From: JASFEQ01 sp050122535
Lineage (GTDB): Bacteria; Desulfobacterota; DSM-4660; Desulfatiglandales; HGW-15
Assembly: GCA_050122535.1 (NCBI GenBank)
Contig: JASFIT010000127.1
Location: 1 to 10,651, forward strand
Length of the DNA stretch: 10,651 bases
Direction: 5' to 3'
The notes beneath the pieces are model-generated. The model searched no databases, was not told the origin of the DNA, and worked only from the letters and a program-made list of their open reading frames with translations. This document shows, piece after piece, positions 1 through 7,072 of this stretch. Positions within the stretch are counted from its first letter, which is position 1; each line of letters opens with the position of its first letter. The position numbers and the translations under genes are program-made.

Positions 1-65
1 ATTAATTTTATCATTTTAGATCATCACAGATCACTGTTAAACATCTGTTATCATTGGCTTTGTCA

Positions 66-91
66 GGGTTCGACTCCCCCCGCCTCCACCA
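66..91 (+). ncRNA. 3' end of a tmRNA or tRNA-Ala-like gene, probable attachment-site remnant
   Basis: A T-loop TTCGACT (69-75) is followed by CCCCC, an acceptor strand CGCCTCC (81-87), A88 and an encoded CCA (89-91). T85 falls at tRNA position 70 and A88 at position 73, which are the alanine identity elements shared by tRNA-Ala and tmRNA. The TTCGACTCCC wording favours tmRNA (ssrA). The 5' T-stem strand reads CAGGG opposite CCCCC, so only three of five pairs form. The preceding 65 bases are AT-rich and show no acceptor 5' strand. This fits a fragment copied by an integrase that recombines in the T-loop rather than an intact gene. The body of a tmRNA could lie left of the window, so an intact but unusual gene is not excluded. 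Confidence 0.55.
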
Positions 92-127
92 AAAATCTCA
101 ATAAATACAATAAGTTGTCTGTTGGCG

Positions 128-161
128 GCAACCAAATTGTGCCTATTTTGGTTGCTTTTTT
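128..161 (+). terminator. Rho-independent terminator
   Basis: A perfect 9-bp stem is formed by GCAACCAAA (128-136) and TTTGGTTGC (147-155) around a 10-nt loop, followed at once by six T residues (156-161). It lies 36 bases after the tmRNA/tRNA-like 3' end on the same strand. It would end transcription coming from the left and insulate the minus-strand lipocalin-like gene. There is no T-run in the minus direction, so it is not obviously bidirectional. Confidence 0.75.
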
Positions 162-195
162 GGTCTGTTGCGCAAACCCTTTGCCGTTGGTTCCG

Positions 196-624
196 CTATC
201 TCGCCCGCTCCCAGAGCATCACATGGCTGACTTGTTTTCCACGTGAGGAGGCTGGAGGGGTGGTAATTTTCATACGGTCTCCAGCGAAAGTTACGAATCG
301 TTTTTGAGTGGTACCTGTGAAATTCGGGAACGAACTCACTTCCACGCTGTGGGTGACGAACCCTTCTGACTCAGCTACATCATAGCGACCACAGTAGCTG
401 AAGTAGGTTTCAAAGGCATCAGCCTTCTCCTCTGCAGGTGCCCTTCGAGAATCCGAAGTAGATATCTTTGGTCGGTTCGGGCGCATGACATTTGCGCACA
501 TGTACCCGTCAGCAGAGTATATGATGAAGCCGATAGCATCAGGCCCCAATGGCCCAACCTCTTCTGTTTCCCCTACGAGGCGGGTCCAGGATATGAGCCT
601 CCAGGTGCCAATAATCTGCTCCAT
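196..624 (-). CDS. Lipocalin-like domain protein
   Basis: This 142-residue protein reads as a single lipocalin-like domain, a small beta-barrel family of about this length that is often found beside secondary-metabolite or catabolic genes. The N-terminus IIGTWRLISW, the central GPLGPDAIGFIIYSADGYM (about residues 24-42), the MRPNRP segment, the EEKADAFETYFSYCGRY segment (about 65-81) and the C-terminal VMLWERAR are the recurring elements of that family. There is no signal peptide or membrane segment, so it should be cytoplasmic. The start is supported by AAGGAGA 5-6 bases upstream of the ATG. It is transcribed away from the amidohydrolase and has no same-strand partner. The family is known to bind or act on small hydrophobic molecules, but no substrate can be assigned here. 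Confidence 0.8.
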   Translation of the reverse strand: MEQIIGTWRLISWTRLVGETEEVGPLGPDAIGFIIYSADGYMCANVMRPNRPKISTSDSRRAPAEEKADAFETYFSYCGRYDVAESEGFVTHSVEVSSFPNFTGTTQKRFVTFAGDRMKITTPPASSRGKQVSHVMLWERAR

Positions 625-943
625 ATCAATTCTCCTTTCTAGACGCCCAACATCGTATATTGAGTAGACTCTCGTTTTTTCTTATCCAATAAAATCTCCC
701 TAGAAAGACATACAATAAATGGAAATCGCACTCAAGTTGACCCAGGATCACACCTTGATTATACTCTAACTTGAATAAGATAAGTCCCATCCTTTTATCT
801 CTCAAATCTCCCTTCTTCACATCTGGAGGCATCAACAATGAAATGGTCAAAGGCAAAGCGATCAAAATCAGGAAACGAATACATAATATTTAAGGTTTTC
901 GCCTAACCACCATGCTCTTACAAGAAAGGGGAATTTTTCAGCG
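625..943. other. Divergent intergenic region, 319 bp
   Basis: This AT-rich spacer lies between two divergent genes and must hold both their promoters. On the plus side a CATAAT element (882-887) resembles a -10 box, but no convincing -35 sits 16-18 bases upstream of it. On the minus side only the ribosome binding site of the lipocalin-like gene is clear. I see no inverted repeat, RNA gene or credible small ORF here. Confidence 0.5.
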
Positions 944-1918
944 ATGAAGATCGATATTTTTGCACATTTGATGCCCAGGAAATATAGAGACGCCATTTAC
1001 CAAGCCGCGGGCAGAAAGTTCCTCATGCTGGAGGTACCGACCCTGACCGACCTGGACCACCGCTTCAGGATAATGGATCTTTATCCGGAATTGGTTCAGG
1101 TCGTGACCACTGTGGGGCCGGTGCCAGAGGCTATAGCCGAACCGGAACGGGCGGCTGATCTGGCCAGGCTGGCCAATGATGAGATGGCCGAGGTTGTTGG
1201 CAGGTACCCCGAACGCTTTTTTGCTGCAGTGGCCACTCTCCCCATGAATAACATGGACGCAGCGCTCATGGAGGCGCAACGGGCCATCAAGGAGCTGGGG
1301 ATGAAAGGGATCATTATCCACACTCCTGTCAATGGCAAGCCCTTGGACTTGCCCGAGTTCATGCCCCTCTATGAAATGATGTCCGGTTTTGACCTGCCCG
1401 TCTGGCTGCATCCGCGCAGGGAGCAGACCCCAGATTATGCCACCGAGTCCACTTCAAAATACTGGATATGGTGTCTGTGGGGTTGGCCCTATGAGACCAC
1501 TGTGGCCATGACGCGTCTTGTTTTTAGCGGCGTTTTCGACAAATATCCTAATCTGAAATTTATTACGCATCACTGCGGTGCTATGGTGCCCTACTTCGAG
1601 GGAAGAATCCGTCATGTACTGGGTCTGGCCAAATTCTGTGGCAAAGAATTTGGCGAAAACCTGAAGAGGCCCCCTATTGATTACTTTCGTATGTTTTACA
1701 ACGATACAGCTATTCACGGAAGCACCCCTGGCCTAATGGCTGCCTATCATTTTTTTGGTGCAGATCGCATTTTGTTTGGCGCCGATGTTCCTTTTGAAAT
1801 TGAATATGGGGCCGCCACGCTCAGAGAAACCATACAGTCCATTGACAACATGGAGATACCAGAATCTGATAGAAAGAAAATCTACGAATATAACGCTAAG
1901 ACGCTTCTCAGCCCTTAG
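944..1918 (+). CDS. Amidohydrolase-family protein (ACMSD / gamma-resorcylate decarboxylase branch)
   Basis: This 324-residue protein is a metal-dependent TIM-barrel hydrolase or decarboxylase of the amidohydro_2 type, the branch with 2-amino-3-carboxymuconate 6-semialdehyde decarboxylase and gamma-resorcylate decarboxylase. Visible family elements are the N-terminal strand IDIFAHLMP (3-11), WLHP with metal-site H156, ITHHCG with H209/H210 (catalytic His region), and LFGADVPFE with D281, the usual last metal or catalytic Asp. The HxH motif is altered: residue 6 is Phe (codon ttt) where ACMSD has His and gamma-resorcylate decarboxylase has Glu, so one metal ligand is missing. It is cytoplasmic, with no signal peptide. 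Start: an AAGGGG lies about 12 bases upstream of the ATG, rather far. It converges on the ABC importer. Substrate unknown; a non-oxidative decarboxylase or a ring-cleavage/C-C hydrolase are both possible. Confidence 0.85.
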   Translation: MKIDIFAHLMPRKYRDAIYQAAGRKFLMLEVPTLTDLDHRFRIMDLYPELVQVVTTVGPVPEAIAEPERAADLARLANDEMAEVVGRYPERFFAAVATLPMNNMDAALMEAQRAIKELGMKGIIIHTPVNGKPLDLPEFMPLYEMMSGFDLPVWLHPRREQTPDYATESTSKYWIWCLWGWPYETTVAMTRLVFSGVFDKYPNLKFITHHCGAMVPYFEGRIRHVLGLAKFCGKEFGENLKRPPIDYFRMFYNDTAIHGSTPGLMAAYHFFGADRILFGADVPFEIEYGAATLRETIQSIDNMEIPESDRKKIYEYNAKTLLSP

Positions 1919-2029
1919 GTAATGTACTGGTGGTGTGCTCATCTATAAAAGCAAAGGGGAGACAGGATCAATCAGCATGAAAGGCGCTCAGACATTTCGT
2001 TGGAGGTATTAGCAGGAGGGAATATGGCT

Positions 2030-2800
2030 TTAAAGGGCATGAGCAGGCCGCCACGCAAAAACCCTCTTTTCGATGCGTGCTATGAGACCGTGTTCCAGAA
2101 CCAGCATCACCACGACGAAGAGTATGATCCAAGCGAGCACCTGGTCCATGCTAAACGCCTCGAACCAGAAACTGAACATATAACCGATCCCAAACTTTAG
2201 GCCGAAGGTCTCGGCCAAGGCCACGATCTTCCAAGTCATGCCAAACGCATAGCGGAACGCAGCAAAAATGTAAGGCATAAGCTGCGGGATGAATACCTTT
2301 CGGATGAGCATAGTCCTTCGCGCCTTAAACGCCTTCGCCATATCGACCAGGGACTTGTCAATAGCCTTGGTTCCCTCGCACATATTCACCGTCACGAAAG
2401 GCGTGACCACGGCGATGACAGCCACAATGCTCCCGGCCTCGCTATAGCCGAACCAGAGCACTGCGAGACAGACCATCAGCAGGGTCGGCATGGTGAGAAG
2501 CACTGAGATCAGCGCCCGGAGCGAATGCTCCACCGTCTTCCGAAGCCCCATAGCCAGTCCTAGCCCTATGCCCAGGAACATGGCGGCGCCGAAGGCCACG
2601 AGTATCCGGATCAGAGTGATGCCTATGTGGAAGTAGGCCGACTTCCCTTCGGGGCCTGGTTCAACGAAATTCGCGAAGATCGTTTTCACGATCAGTATTG
2701 GTCCAGGCAGAATCTCGGGGGAACTGAGACGGGATGCCACCCACCAGAGAAGCAGTAGCGCGAAGATCGATCCTACTCTCACATAAGTCTGTGTCTTCAT
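2030..2800 (-). CDS. ABC transporter permease 2 (nitrate/sulfonate/taurine type)
   Basis: This 256-residue inner-membrane protein has about six hydrophobic segments (first around 10-24). It carries the cytoplasmic EAA loop at about 141-178 (EGTKAIDKSLVDMAK through IRKVFIPQLMPY), which couples to the ATPase. It matches the SsuC/TauC-like permease family in length and layout. It is a paralogue of permease 1: 25 of 38 residues are identical across the EAA loop, and both are exactly 256 residues. The normally conserved EAA glycine (G159 in permease 1) is K159 here. The ATG directly abuts the ATPase stop codon (TAGATG), so translation is probably coupled; a GGAGG lies 11 bases upstream. It is the last gene of the minus-strand importer unit and converges on the amidohydrolase gene. 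Confidence 0.93.
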   Translation of the reverse strand: MKTQTYVRVGSIFALLLLWWVASRLSSPEILPGPILIVKTIFANFVEPGPEGKSAYFHIGITLIRILVAFGAAMFLGIGLGLAMGLRKTVEHSLRALISVLLTMPTLLMVCLAVLWFGYSEAGSIVAVIAVVTPFVTVNMCEGTKAIDKSLVDMAKAFKARRTMLIRKVFIPQLMPYIFAAFRYAFGMTWKIVALAETFGLKFGIGYMFSFWFEAFSMDQVLAWIILFVVVMLVLEHGLIARIEKRVFAWRPAHAL

Positions 2801-2811
2801 CTAAGTCTGTG
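2784..2811. repeat. 10-bp direct repeat across an ATPase/permease junction
   Basis: TAAGTCTGTG occurs at 2784-2793 and again at 2802-2811, with an 18-bp period. On the coding (minus) strand this is CACAGACTTA in the last ATPase codons and again in codons 3-6 of permease 2, with the permease ATG between. It looks like a slippage-type duplication of six codons around the start. Confidence 0.6.
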
Positions 2812-3577
2812 CCTCCAGGACGGCGAAGAATTCCCTGACCAGTTCCTTTTCTAGCTCAAAAATCCTGGGGTCCTCTGGCTTCCGTGGCCTCGGGATATCC
2901 ACGTAGACATGCTTAAAAATCCGGGCCGGCCTGGTGGTCATCATGTAGATTTCATTGGAAAGGAATATGGCCTCCCTCAGGTCATGGGTCACGAACAGGA
3001 TGGTGGGTCCTGCCTTTTCCAGGATGTCGACCAGGTCCAGCCGCATCTTCCTTGCTGTGATTTCGTCCAGATGGCTGAAGGGCTCGTCCATGAGCAAGAT
3101 ATCAGGTTCGATGGCGAGCGCCCGCGTAATGGCTACCCTTTGCTGCATGCCCCCCGAGAGATTGAGGGGATAGTTTTGTTCCTGCCCCTCAAGCCCGACC
3201 ATCTTCAGATATTTTGTCACCAGACCATCCCACCCTTTTCTGGGGATCTTGTGCGCCTCCAGGGCAAATTCGATATTCTCTTTAACCGTCAACCAGTTGA
3301 GCAGCCTGGCGCTCTGGAATACGTAACCGATACGTGGGATAGGACTTTGCGAACTTTGGTTGGGGTTGATCTCTACGGACCCGGAGTTCAGGGACTCGAT
3401 GCCCACAACGATGTTCAGCAAGGTAGATTTGCCGCACCCTGAAGGGCCCACGATGCTGGCAAACTTCCCCCGCTCTACCTCCAGGCTGATGGAATCGAGG
3501 ACCGTGAACTCATCCTCCCCCCCGGGCCCGGGAAATTTCTTCGTGAGCTTGTTTACGGTTATCGCTGTAGAACCCAT
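2801..3577 (-). CDS. ABC transporter ATP-binding protein (SsuB/TauB type)
   Basis: This 258-residue nucleotide-binding subunit powers the importer. It shows Walker A GPSGCGKST (44-52), the Q-loop at Q88 (VFQ), the signature LSGGMQQR (140-147), Walker B DILLMDEP (159-166), the D-loop SHLD (168-171) and the switch H198. The ending TRPARI followed by a VDIPRPR segment is typical of nitrate/sulfonate/taurine importers. I start it at the ATG of MGSTAITV (3577) because GAGGG overlaps the permease 1 stop 8 bases upstream. The same frame could begin at 3652, but that would add 25 residues with no family counterpart and overlap permease 1 by 65 bases. There is only one ATPase gene for two permeases, so it presumably works as a homodimer. 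Confidence 0.95.
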   Translation of the reverse strand: MGSTAITVNKLTKKFPGPGGEDEFTVLDSISLEVERGKFASIVGPSGCGKSTLLNIVVGIESLNSGSVEINPNQSSQSPIPRIGYVFQSARLLNWLTVKENIEFALEAHKIPRKGWDGLVTKYLKMVGLEGQEQNYPLNLSGGMQQRVAITRALAIEPDILLMDEPFSHLDEITARKMRLDLVDILEKAGPTILFVTHDLREAIFLSNEIYMMTTRPARIFKHVYVDIPRPRKPEDPRIFELEKELVREFFAVLEAQT

Positions 3578-3587
3578 GCCATCACCC

Positions 3588-4358
3588 TCAGACGCCCGGC
3601 TGATGCCTCCAGGCAAAGGAGCGCCGTTGCCACCAGCGGAACACCAGGACATCGATGAACACCATGACGAGCATGAAGCTCACGCCCCAGGCAAGCATCA
3701 TGTCGACCCGGATATCCTGAAACCAATAGAAGAGCTCCCGCCCCACGCCACTACTTACTCCAAAGGCCTCACCCACAAGGGCGATTTTCCACGAAAGGGC
3801 AAAGGCAATCTGCAAAGAGGAGAAGAGGTAAGGCATGAGTTGGGGAATGAGGACCTTCCGGATCGTGAGGCGCCGGTTGGCCCCATAGGCGCTTGCCATA
3901 TCGAGAAGCTCTTTGTCCATCGCCTTTGTCCCCTCCCACACGTTCATGGCCACAAAAGGGAAGACAATAAGCACGATGGTCATGATGGGAACAAGGTCCG
4001 TTATACCGAACCACAGGATGGAAAGAAAGGCCCAGCCAATCGCTGGAAAGGTTAAAAGGACCATGATCCAACTATCAAAAAAGGCCTCGATGTGGCGCCG
4101 GAGCCCCATACCCAGACCAATCCCTGTCCCGATGAGCATGGACAGGATCAGACCCATGAGAATCCTGTAGAAGGTCTTCCAGACCACCAGGTAAGCCGCC
4201 CCTTTACTAAAAACCTCAATAATTCGACCCAGCAGTTCCACGGGCCCTGGCAAAAAGGCAGGGAGAAAAAAGGTGGATACGACCTTCCAGAGGAGGAAAA
4301 ATGCGACAAGGGTTATCAGACCAGGCAAGATGCCTGGTCTGATTCGCTTTAATCTCAT
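3588..4358 (-). CDS. ABC transporter permease 1 (nitrate/sulfonate/taurine type)
   Basis: This 256-residue inner-membrane subunit has a first hydrophobic segment at about 12-35 and about five more. Its EAA loop lies at 141-178 (EGTKAMDKELLDMAS, G159, IRKVLIPQLMPY) and keeps the conserved glycine. It follows the binding-protein gene by 10 bases and precedes the ATPase by 10 bases, so it is in the same operon. The ribosome binding site AAGGAAG overlaps the end of the binding-protein gene. Codons 6-15 form a perfect 13-bp hairpin (4315-4343), which may limit translation or shape transcript decay. It is paralogous to permease 2, and the two may make a heterodimeric membrane channel. Confidence 0.94.
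   Translation of the reverse strand: MRLKRIRPGILPGLITLVAFFLLWKVVSTFFLPAFLPGPVELLGRIIEVFSKGAAYLVVWKTFYRILMGLILSMLIGTGIGLGMGLRRHIEAFFDSWIMVLLTFPAIGWAFLSILWFGITDLVPIMTIVLIVFPFVAMNVWEGTKAMDKELLDMASAYGANRRLTIRKVLIPQLMPYLFSSLQIAFALSWKIALVGEAFGVSSGVGRELFYWFQDIRVDMMLAWGVSFMLVMVFIDVLVFRWWQRRSFAWRHQPGV
4315..4343 (-). promoter_or_regulatory. Perfect 13-bp hairpin in the start of permease 1
   Basis: Arms ATCAGACCAGGCA (4315-4327) and TGCCTGGTCTGAT (4331-4343) are exact complements with a 3-base loop. In the minus-strand transcript the stem begins 15 bases after the permease ATG and encodes residues 6-15 (IRPGILPGLI). No T-run follows, so it is not a standard terminator. Its place just after the binding-protein gene fits an mRNA-stability or translation-tuning element that keeps the binding protein in excess; that role is inferred. 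Confidence 0.6.
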
Positions 4359-4368
4359 GAACGCTTCC

Positions 4369-5349
4369 TTAACGGAGAATCAGGGCGTGTTTTTCCTTTG
4401 AGGGGACTTTTTTGAGAACACCCACTTTTTTCGCAACTTCCAGGAACTGCCATTCCGCATCGACCACCTTGGAGTCCCAGCGAGTTAATAAGACACGGTT
4501 CTCCTTGAGCCACCTTTTGTAAATGTTTGCTTCTGCGGGGGTCTTTACCGCCGCCAGCTTTCCGTATTTCCCAATGGCAACGTCCGCATTTTGTCTGAGC
4601 CATGTAAACGACTCGTGGACCGCTGCCACCAGCTTTTTGGCCCTCTCGGGATCCTCCTGGATCCACTCCCTCCATGCGACTAGGGGTGCAGACCACATCA
4701 CGGGAAAGCCGGTCTTTTGTTTCCAGTAGTCATTCGGGCTGAAGATAGAACGGTACTTATCCGGTCGAGCAAGGGCTCTGATGGTCATAGAGCTAACGTT
4801 CATGAAGGCATCAACCTCTCCCTTGTCCACCAGCCCCATCAATGCGGGTGGGGGGGCTTCAACGATTTTGGCGTCTTTGAACAGATCGAGGCCAAAGGCG
4901 TCAGCCACGGCGGCCCTCATTGACTTGACAGAGCCGGCTCCGCTACTCCAGATTCCGAACCGCTTGCCACGTAGCTCAGGGATGGACTTAAGAGGGGAGT
5001 CTATGGGAACAAACACCTCCTGCATCACAGTGAGCCCACCCCCAAAGACCACCAGGTCCATTCCTTGGTTTATCCGCACTATGGCTGATAAGCCCGGGTA
5101 ACTTGTTACCAGGGTCTCCCTGCTTGGGAGGGAGGCCACATAACCTTTGAATGGTCGGAGATCCACTTGGACGTCAATACCGTGTTTTTGAAAAATTCCC
5201 GCATCCTTTCCCCCTAAGTAGCTCAGGGGGAATACGGTGCCTCGGGGTACCACGATTTTGACAGTTTTCAGGTCTTGAGCTACTGCGGGAGGGGAGACAA
5301 AGATAGTAAGAAGCAAACCAAGGACTGCTAGTATTATTGCCTTCTTCAT
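4369..5349 (-). CDS. ABC transporter periplasmic substrate-binding protein (NMT1/SsuA-like)
   Basis: This 326-residue protein is an extracytoplasmic solute receptor of the nitrate/sulfonate/taurine/thiamine-precursor family. Residues 1-24 form a classical signal peptide (Lys-Lys, a hydrophobic core, then AVA before Q25). There is no lipobox Cys, so it should be a soluble periplasmic protein, pointing to a Gram-negative cell. Family hallmarks are the YLGGKDAGIFQKHGIDV segment (about 44-60), an aromatic SYPGLSAI region (83-90), ELRGKRFGIW (125-134) and the late EDPERAKKLVAA helix (232-243). The start is fixed by GGAGG 6 bases upstream of the ATG, and a good promoter lies 79 bases farther upstream. 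Its ligand cannot be read from sequence; the adjacent UbiD and ligase genes suggest an aromatic carboxylate or similar anion rather than a sulfonate. Confidence 0.93.
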   Translation of the reverse strand: MKKAIILAVLGLLLTIFVSPPAVAQDLKTVKIVVPRGTVFPLSYLGGKDAGIFQKHGIDVQVDLRPFKGYVASLPSRETLVTSYPGLSAIVRINQGMDLVVFGGGLTVMQEVFVPIDSPLKSIPELRGKRFGIWSSGAGSVKSMRAAVADAFGLDLFKDAKIVEAPPPALMGLVDKGEVDAFMNVSSMTIRALARPDKYRSIFSPNDYWKQKTGFPVMWSAPLVAWREWIQEDPERAKKLVAAVHESFTWLRQNADVAIGKYGKLAAVKTPAEANIYKRWLKENRVLLTRWDSKVVDAEWQFLEVAKKVGVLKKVPSKEKHALILR

Positions 5350-5427
5350 TTTACGCCTCCTTTTTTGTTTTGTTTATGACACGACCCGTATCAGCCTGGA
5401 CCACCCAAACTGTATAATTGCAGATAG

Positions 5428-5456
5428 ATACTATTTTCGGCTCTATTTTTTGTCAA
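5428..5456 (-). promoter_or_regulatory. Sigma-70-type promoter of the ABC importer genes
   Basis: On the minus strand a perfect -35 TTGACA (complement of 5451-5456) is followed after exactly 17 bases by TAGTAT (complement of 5428-5433), which matches 4 of 6 -10 positions. Transcription would start near 5421, leaving a leader of about 70 bases before the binding-protein ATG. It sits in the 150-bp gap after the UbiD gene, so the importer can be expressed apart from the catabolic genes. Confidence 0.6.
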
Positions 5457-5499
5457 GCCTTGCCGGGCTCCATTTTCAGCAGAACGACTTTGGACAAGA

Positions 5500-6981
5500 T
5501 TATTCATCCGGCTCGAAATTTTTCAATTCTGGTGCAGGAAAGTCAAAACCAAATTTCCCCCATTTCTCTTTGACCTTTTTATAAACGGATTCTCTTAGCA
5601 GGGTCCTTTTCGAGAAGCTTGCCAGATATTTGTGTTCCTTGCAGGCGTTGATCAAGGTCTTGGCCCCATAAGGTCTATCTTCAGGTGGATTTCTTGTGGG
5701 GTCGAGATAGGTGGACCATGTATTTCGCAGAATATCTATATCGTCCGGAGGATGGCATCGGGTACACATGGCCCAGAGCACTTGATCCAGGTCTGTGGGA
5801 TCCACATCTTCGTCCACCACGATAATCCATTTGGAGTTATAGGCCCCTCCAGGACACTGTGCTGCCAGTGCGGCAACCTGTGCTGCGTGTCCAGCATGTT
5901 TTTGCTCTATAGAGACGACGATCATCCCAAAGCCGCCTGCAGCAGCAGGAACAGAATAAACGCCCTCCACACCCGGAATGCCGAGTTTGTCAAGATCATC
6001 CCAGATCCTTGCCGACCGGGCGATACCGAAAAACAGGTTCTGTTCGCAGGATGGATGATCAGCCATGAGAGCGGCCATCAAGATGGGATCATTTCGATAG
6101 TGAACACATTTAACCTCTATATAGGGTGTTGCACCCCCCGGCCGGCCGTAGTAGCCCTGGAATTCACCGAAGGGGCCCTCTGTTTTATATTTGTCTGGAT
6201 AGCTCAAACCCTCAACCACGATCTCCGCGTCTGCTGGAATGAGCAGGTCTGTGACTTCCCCTTTTACTAAACGGACAGGTTCGCCCTTTAATCCACCGGC
6301 ATAAGGGAACTCTGAGACGTTTTTGGGGAAACCCATGGACCCGACCACGAAAATCGCAGGATCTATCCCATAGGCAACAGCCACCTCACAGGGCTCTCCC
6401 CTCTTCCAATATTTTTCCCGGTGAAGAAGTGCATCCTTACCCGGTGATACATAAAAGCCCACCTCATTTTTGGTGTGGATCATCTGACGATAGGTGCCCA
6501 CATTCAGATGCCCATCATCGGGGTCTTTGGTGATGACAACATCTCCTGTCCCGATATATCGACCCCCGTCCCGTGGCCACATTTTCGGTGCAGGGAACGC
6601 GTCAAGATTTACATCTTCTCCCATCACCAGGTTCTCGTTGACAGGTGCTTCCCCCTTGTCAATTATTTCTGGTGGTATGGGCTTTTTGTAGATGTCTTTT
6701 GTCCTTCTTATCATTTCGAGCGTGGAGAGATCCAGCGGCAGTCCCATGGTTAACGCAATCCGTCTGAGGCTAGATCCCAAAATATTACTGAGGACTCTAT
6801 ATCCTTTTGGATATCCTTTGATTTTCTCAAAGATTAAGGCGGGGCTACCCTTCTTTTTGGCCGCCATATACGTGACAGCCGTTAACTCCTCATTCCAATC
6901 CACTTCTTCTTGTATGACCTTTAACTCCTCTATTTCTTCCAGCTTTCGCAGCCAATCCCTCAGGTCCCTGTAACTGCCCAC
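5500..6981 (-). CDS. UbiD-family prenyl-FMN-dependent (de)carboxylase
   Basis: This 493-residue protein has the full UbiD length and fold signature. By spacing, it keeps the R-E-E catalytic set of fungal Fdc1 (R173, E277, E282): R165 in GTYRQM, and E268 and E273 in EGPFGE. N160 lies five residues before the Arg, as does the Mn-binding Asn of Fdc1, and E224 in SEFPYAGG matches the metal-binding Glu region. The segment VVDEDVDPTDLDQVLWA (388-404) is another family mark. Such enzymes reversibly (de)carboxylate aromatic or unsaturated acids with prenylated FMN made by UbiX, which is not in this window. The start is a GTG, well supported by GAGGAGG with a 7-base spacer (6989-6995). It lies 91 bp after the ligase gene in the same direction. 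It could be one UbiD subunit of a complex with the protein at 8713-10173, or act alone. Confidence 0.94.
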   Translation of the reverse strand: MGSYRDLRDWLRKLEEIEELKVIQEEVDWNEELTAVTYMAAKKKGSPALIFEKIKGYPKGYRVLSNILGSSLRRIALTMGLPLDLSTLEMIRRTKDIYKKPIPPEIIDKGEAPVNENLVMGEDVNLDAFPAPKMWPRDGGRYIGTGDVVITKDPDDGHLNVGTYRQMIHTKNEVGFYVSPGKDALLHREKYWKRGEPCEVAVAYGIDPAIFVVGSMGFPKNVSEFPYAGGLKGEPVRLVKGEVTDLLIPADAEIVVEGLSYPDKYKTEGPFGEFQGYYGRPGGATPYIEVKCVHYRNDPILMAALMADHPSCEQNLFFGIARSARIWDDLDKLGIPGVEGVYSVPAAAGGFGMIVVSIEQKHAGHAAQVAALAAQCPGGAYNSKWIIVVDEDVDPTDLDQVLWAMCTRCHPPDDIDILRNTWSTYLDPTRNPPEDRPYGAKTLINACKEHKYLASFSKRTLLRESVYKKVKEKWGKFGFDFPAPELKNFEPDE

Positions 6982-7072
6982 TTTAAAACCTCCTCAAGAG
7001 AATCAAACGGTCACGCCAATAATTGGACATCTATTTTCGTTAACATCGCACCCTGTGAATACCCTATCCTTC

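Noticed and set aside
122..307. Open frame of 61 codons on the plus strand near the left end
   Set aside because: It starts with TTG, runs through the terminator hairpin and then lies antisense to the lipocalin-like gene.
626..865. Open frame of 79 codons on the minus strand just upstream of the lipocalin-like gene
   Set aside because: It starts with TTG, has no ribosome binding site, matches no recognisable family and lies in an AT-rich promoter region.
2013..2200. Plus-strand AGGAGGG followed by an ATG and an open frame after the amidohydrolase
   Set aside because: The start signal looks good, but almost all of the frame is antisense to permease 2 and resembles no known protein. At most it is the remnant of a lost downstream gene start.
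3521..3532. 12-bp self-complementary GC run CCCGGGCCCGGG
   Set aside because: It is explained by Pro/Gly codons at the N-terminus of the ATPase (PGPGG); no regulatory context.
2801..3652. Longer start for the ATPase at 3652
   Set aside because: The extra 25 residues overlap the end of permease 1, have no family match, and the ATG at 3577 has a well-placed ribosome binding site.
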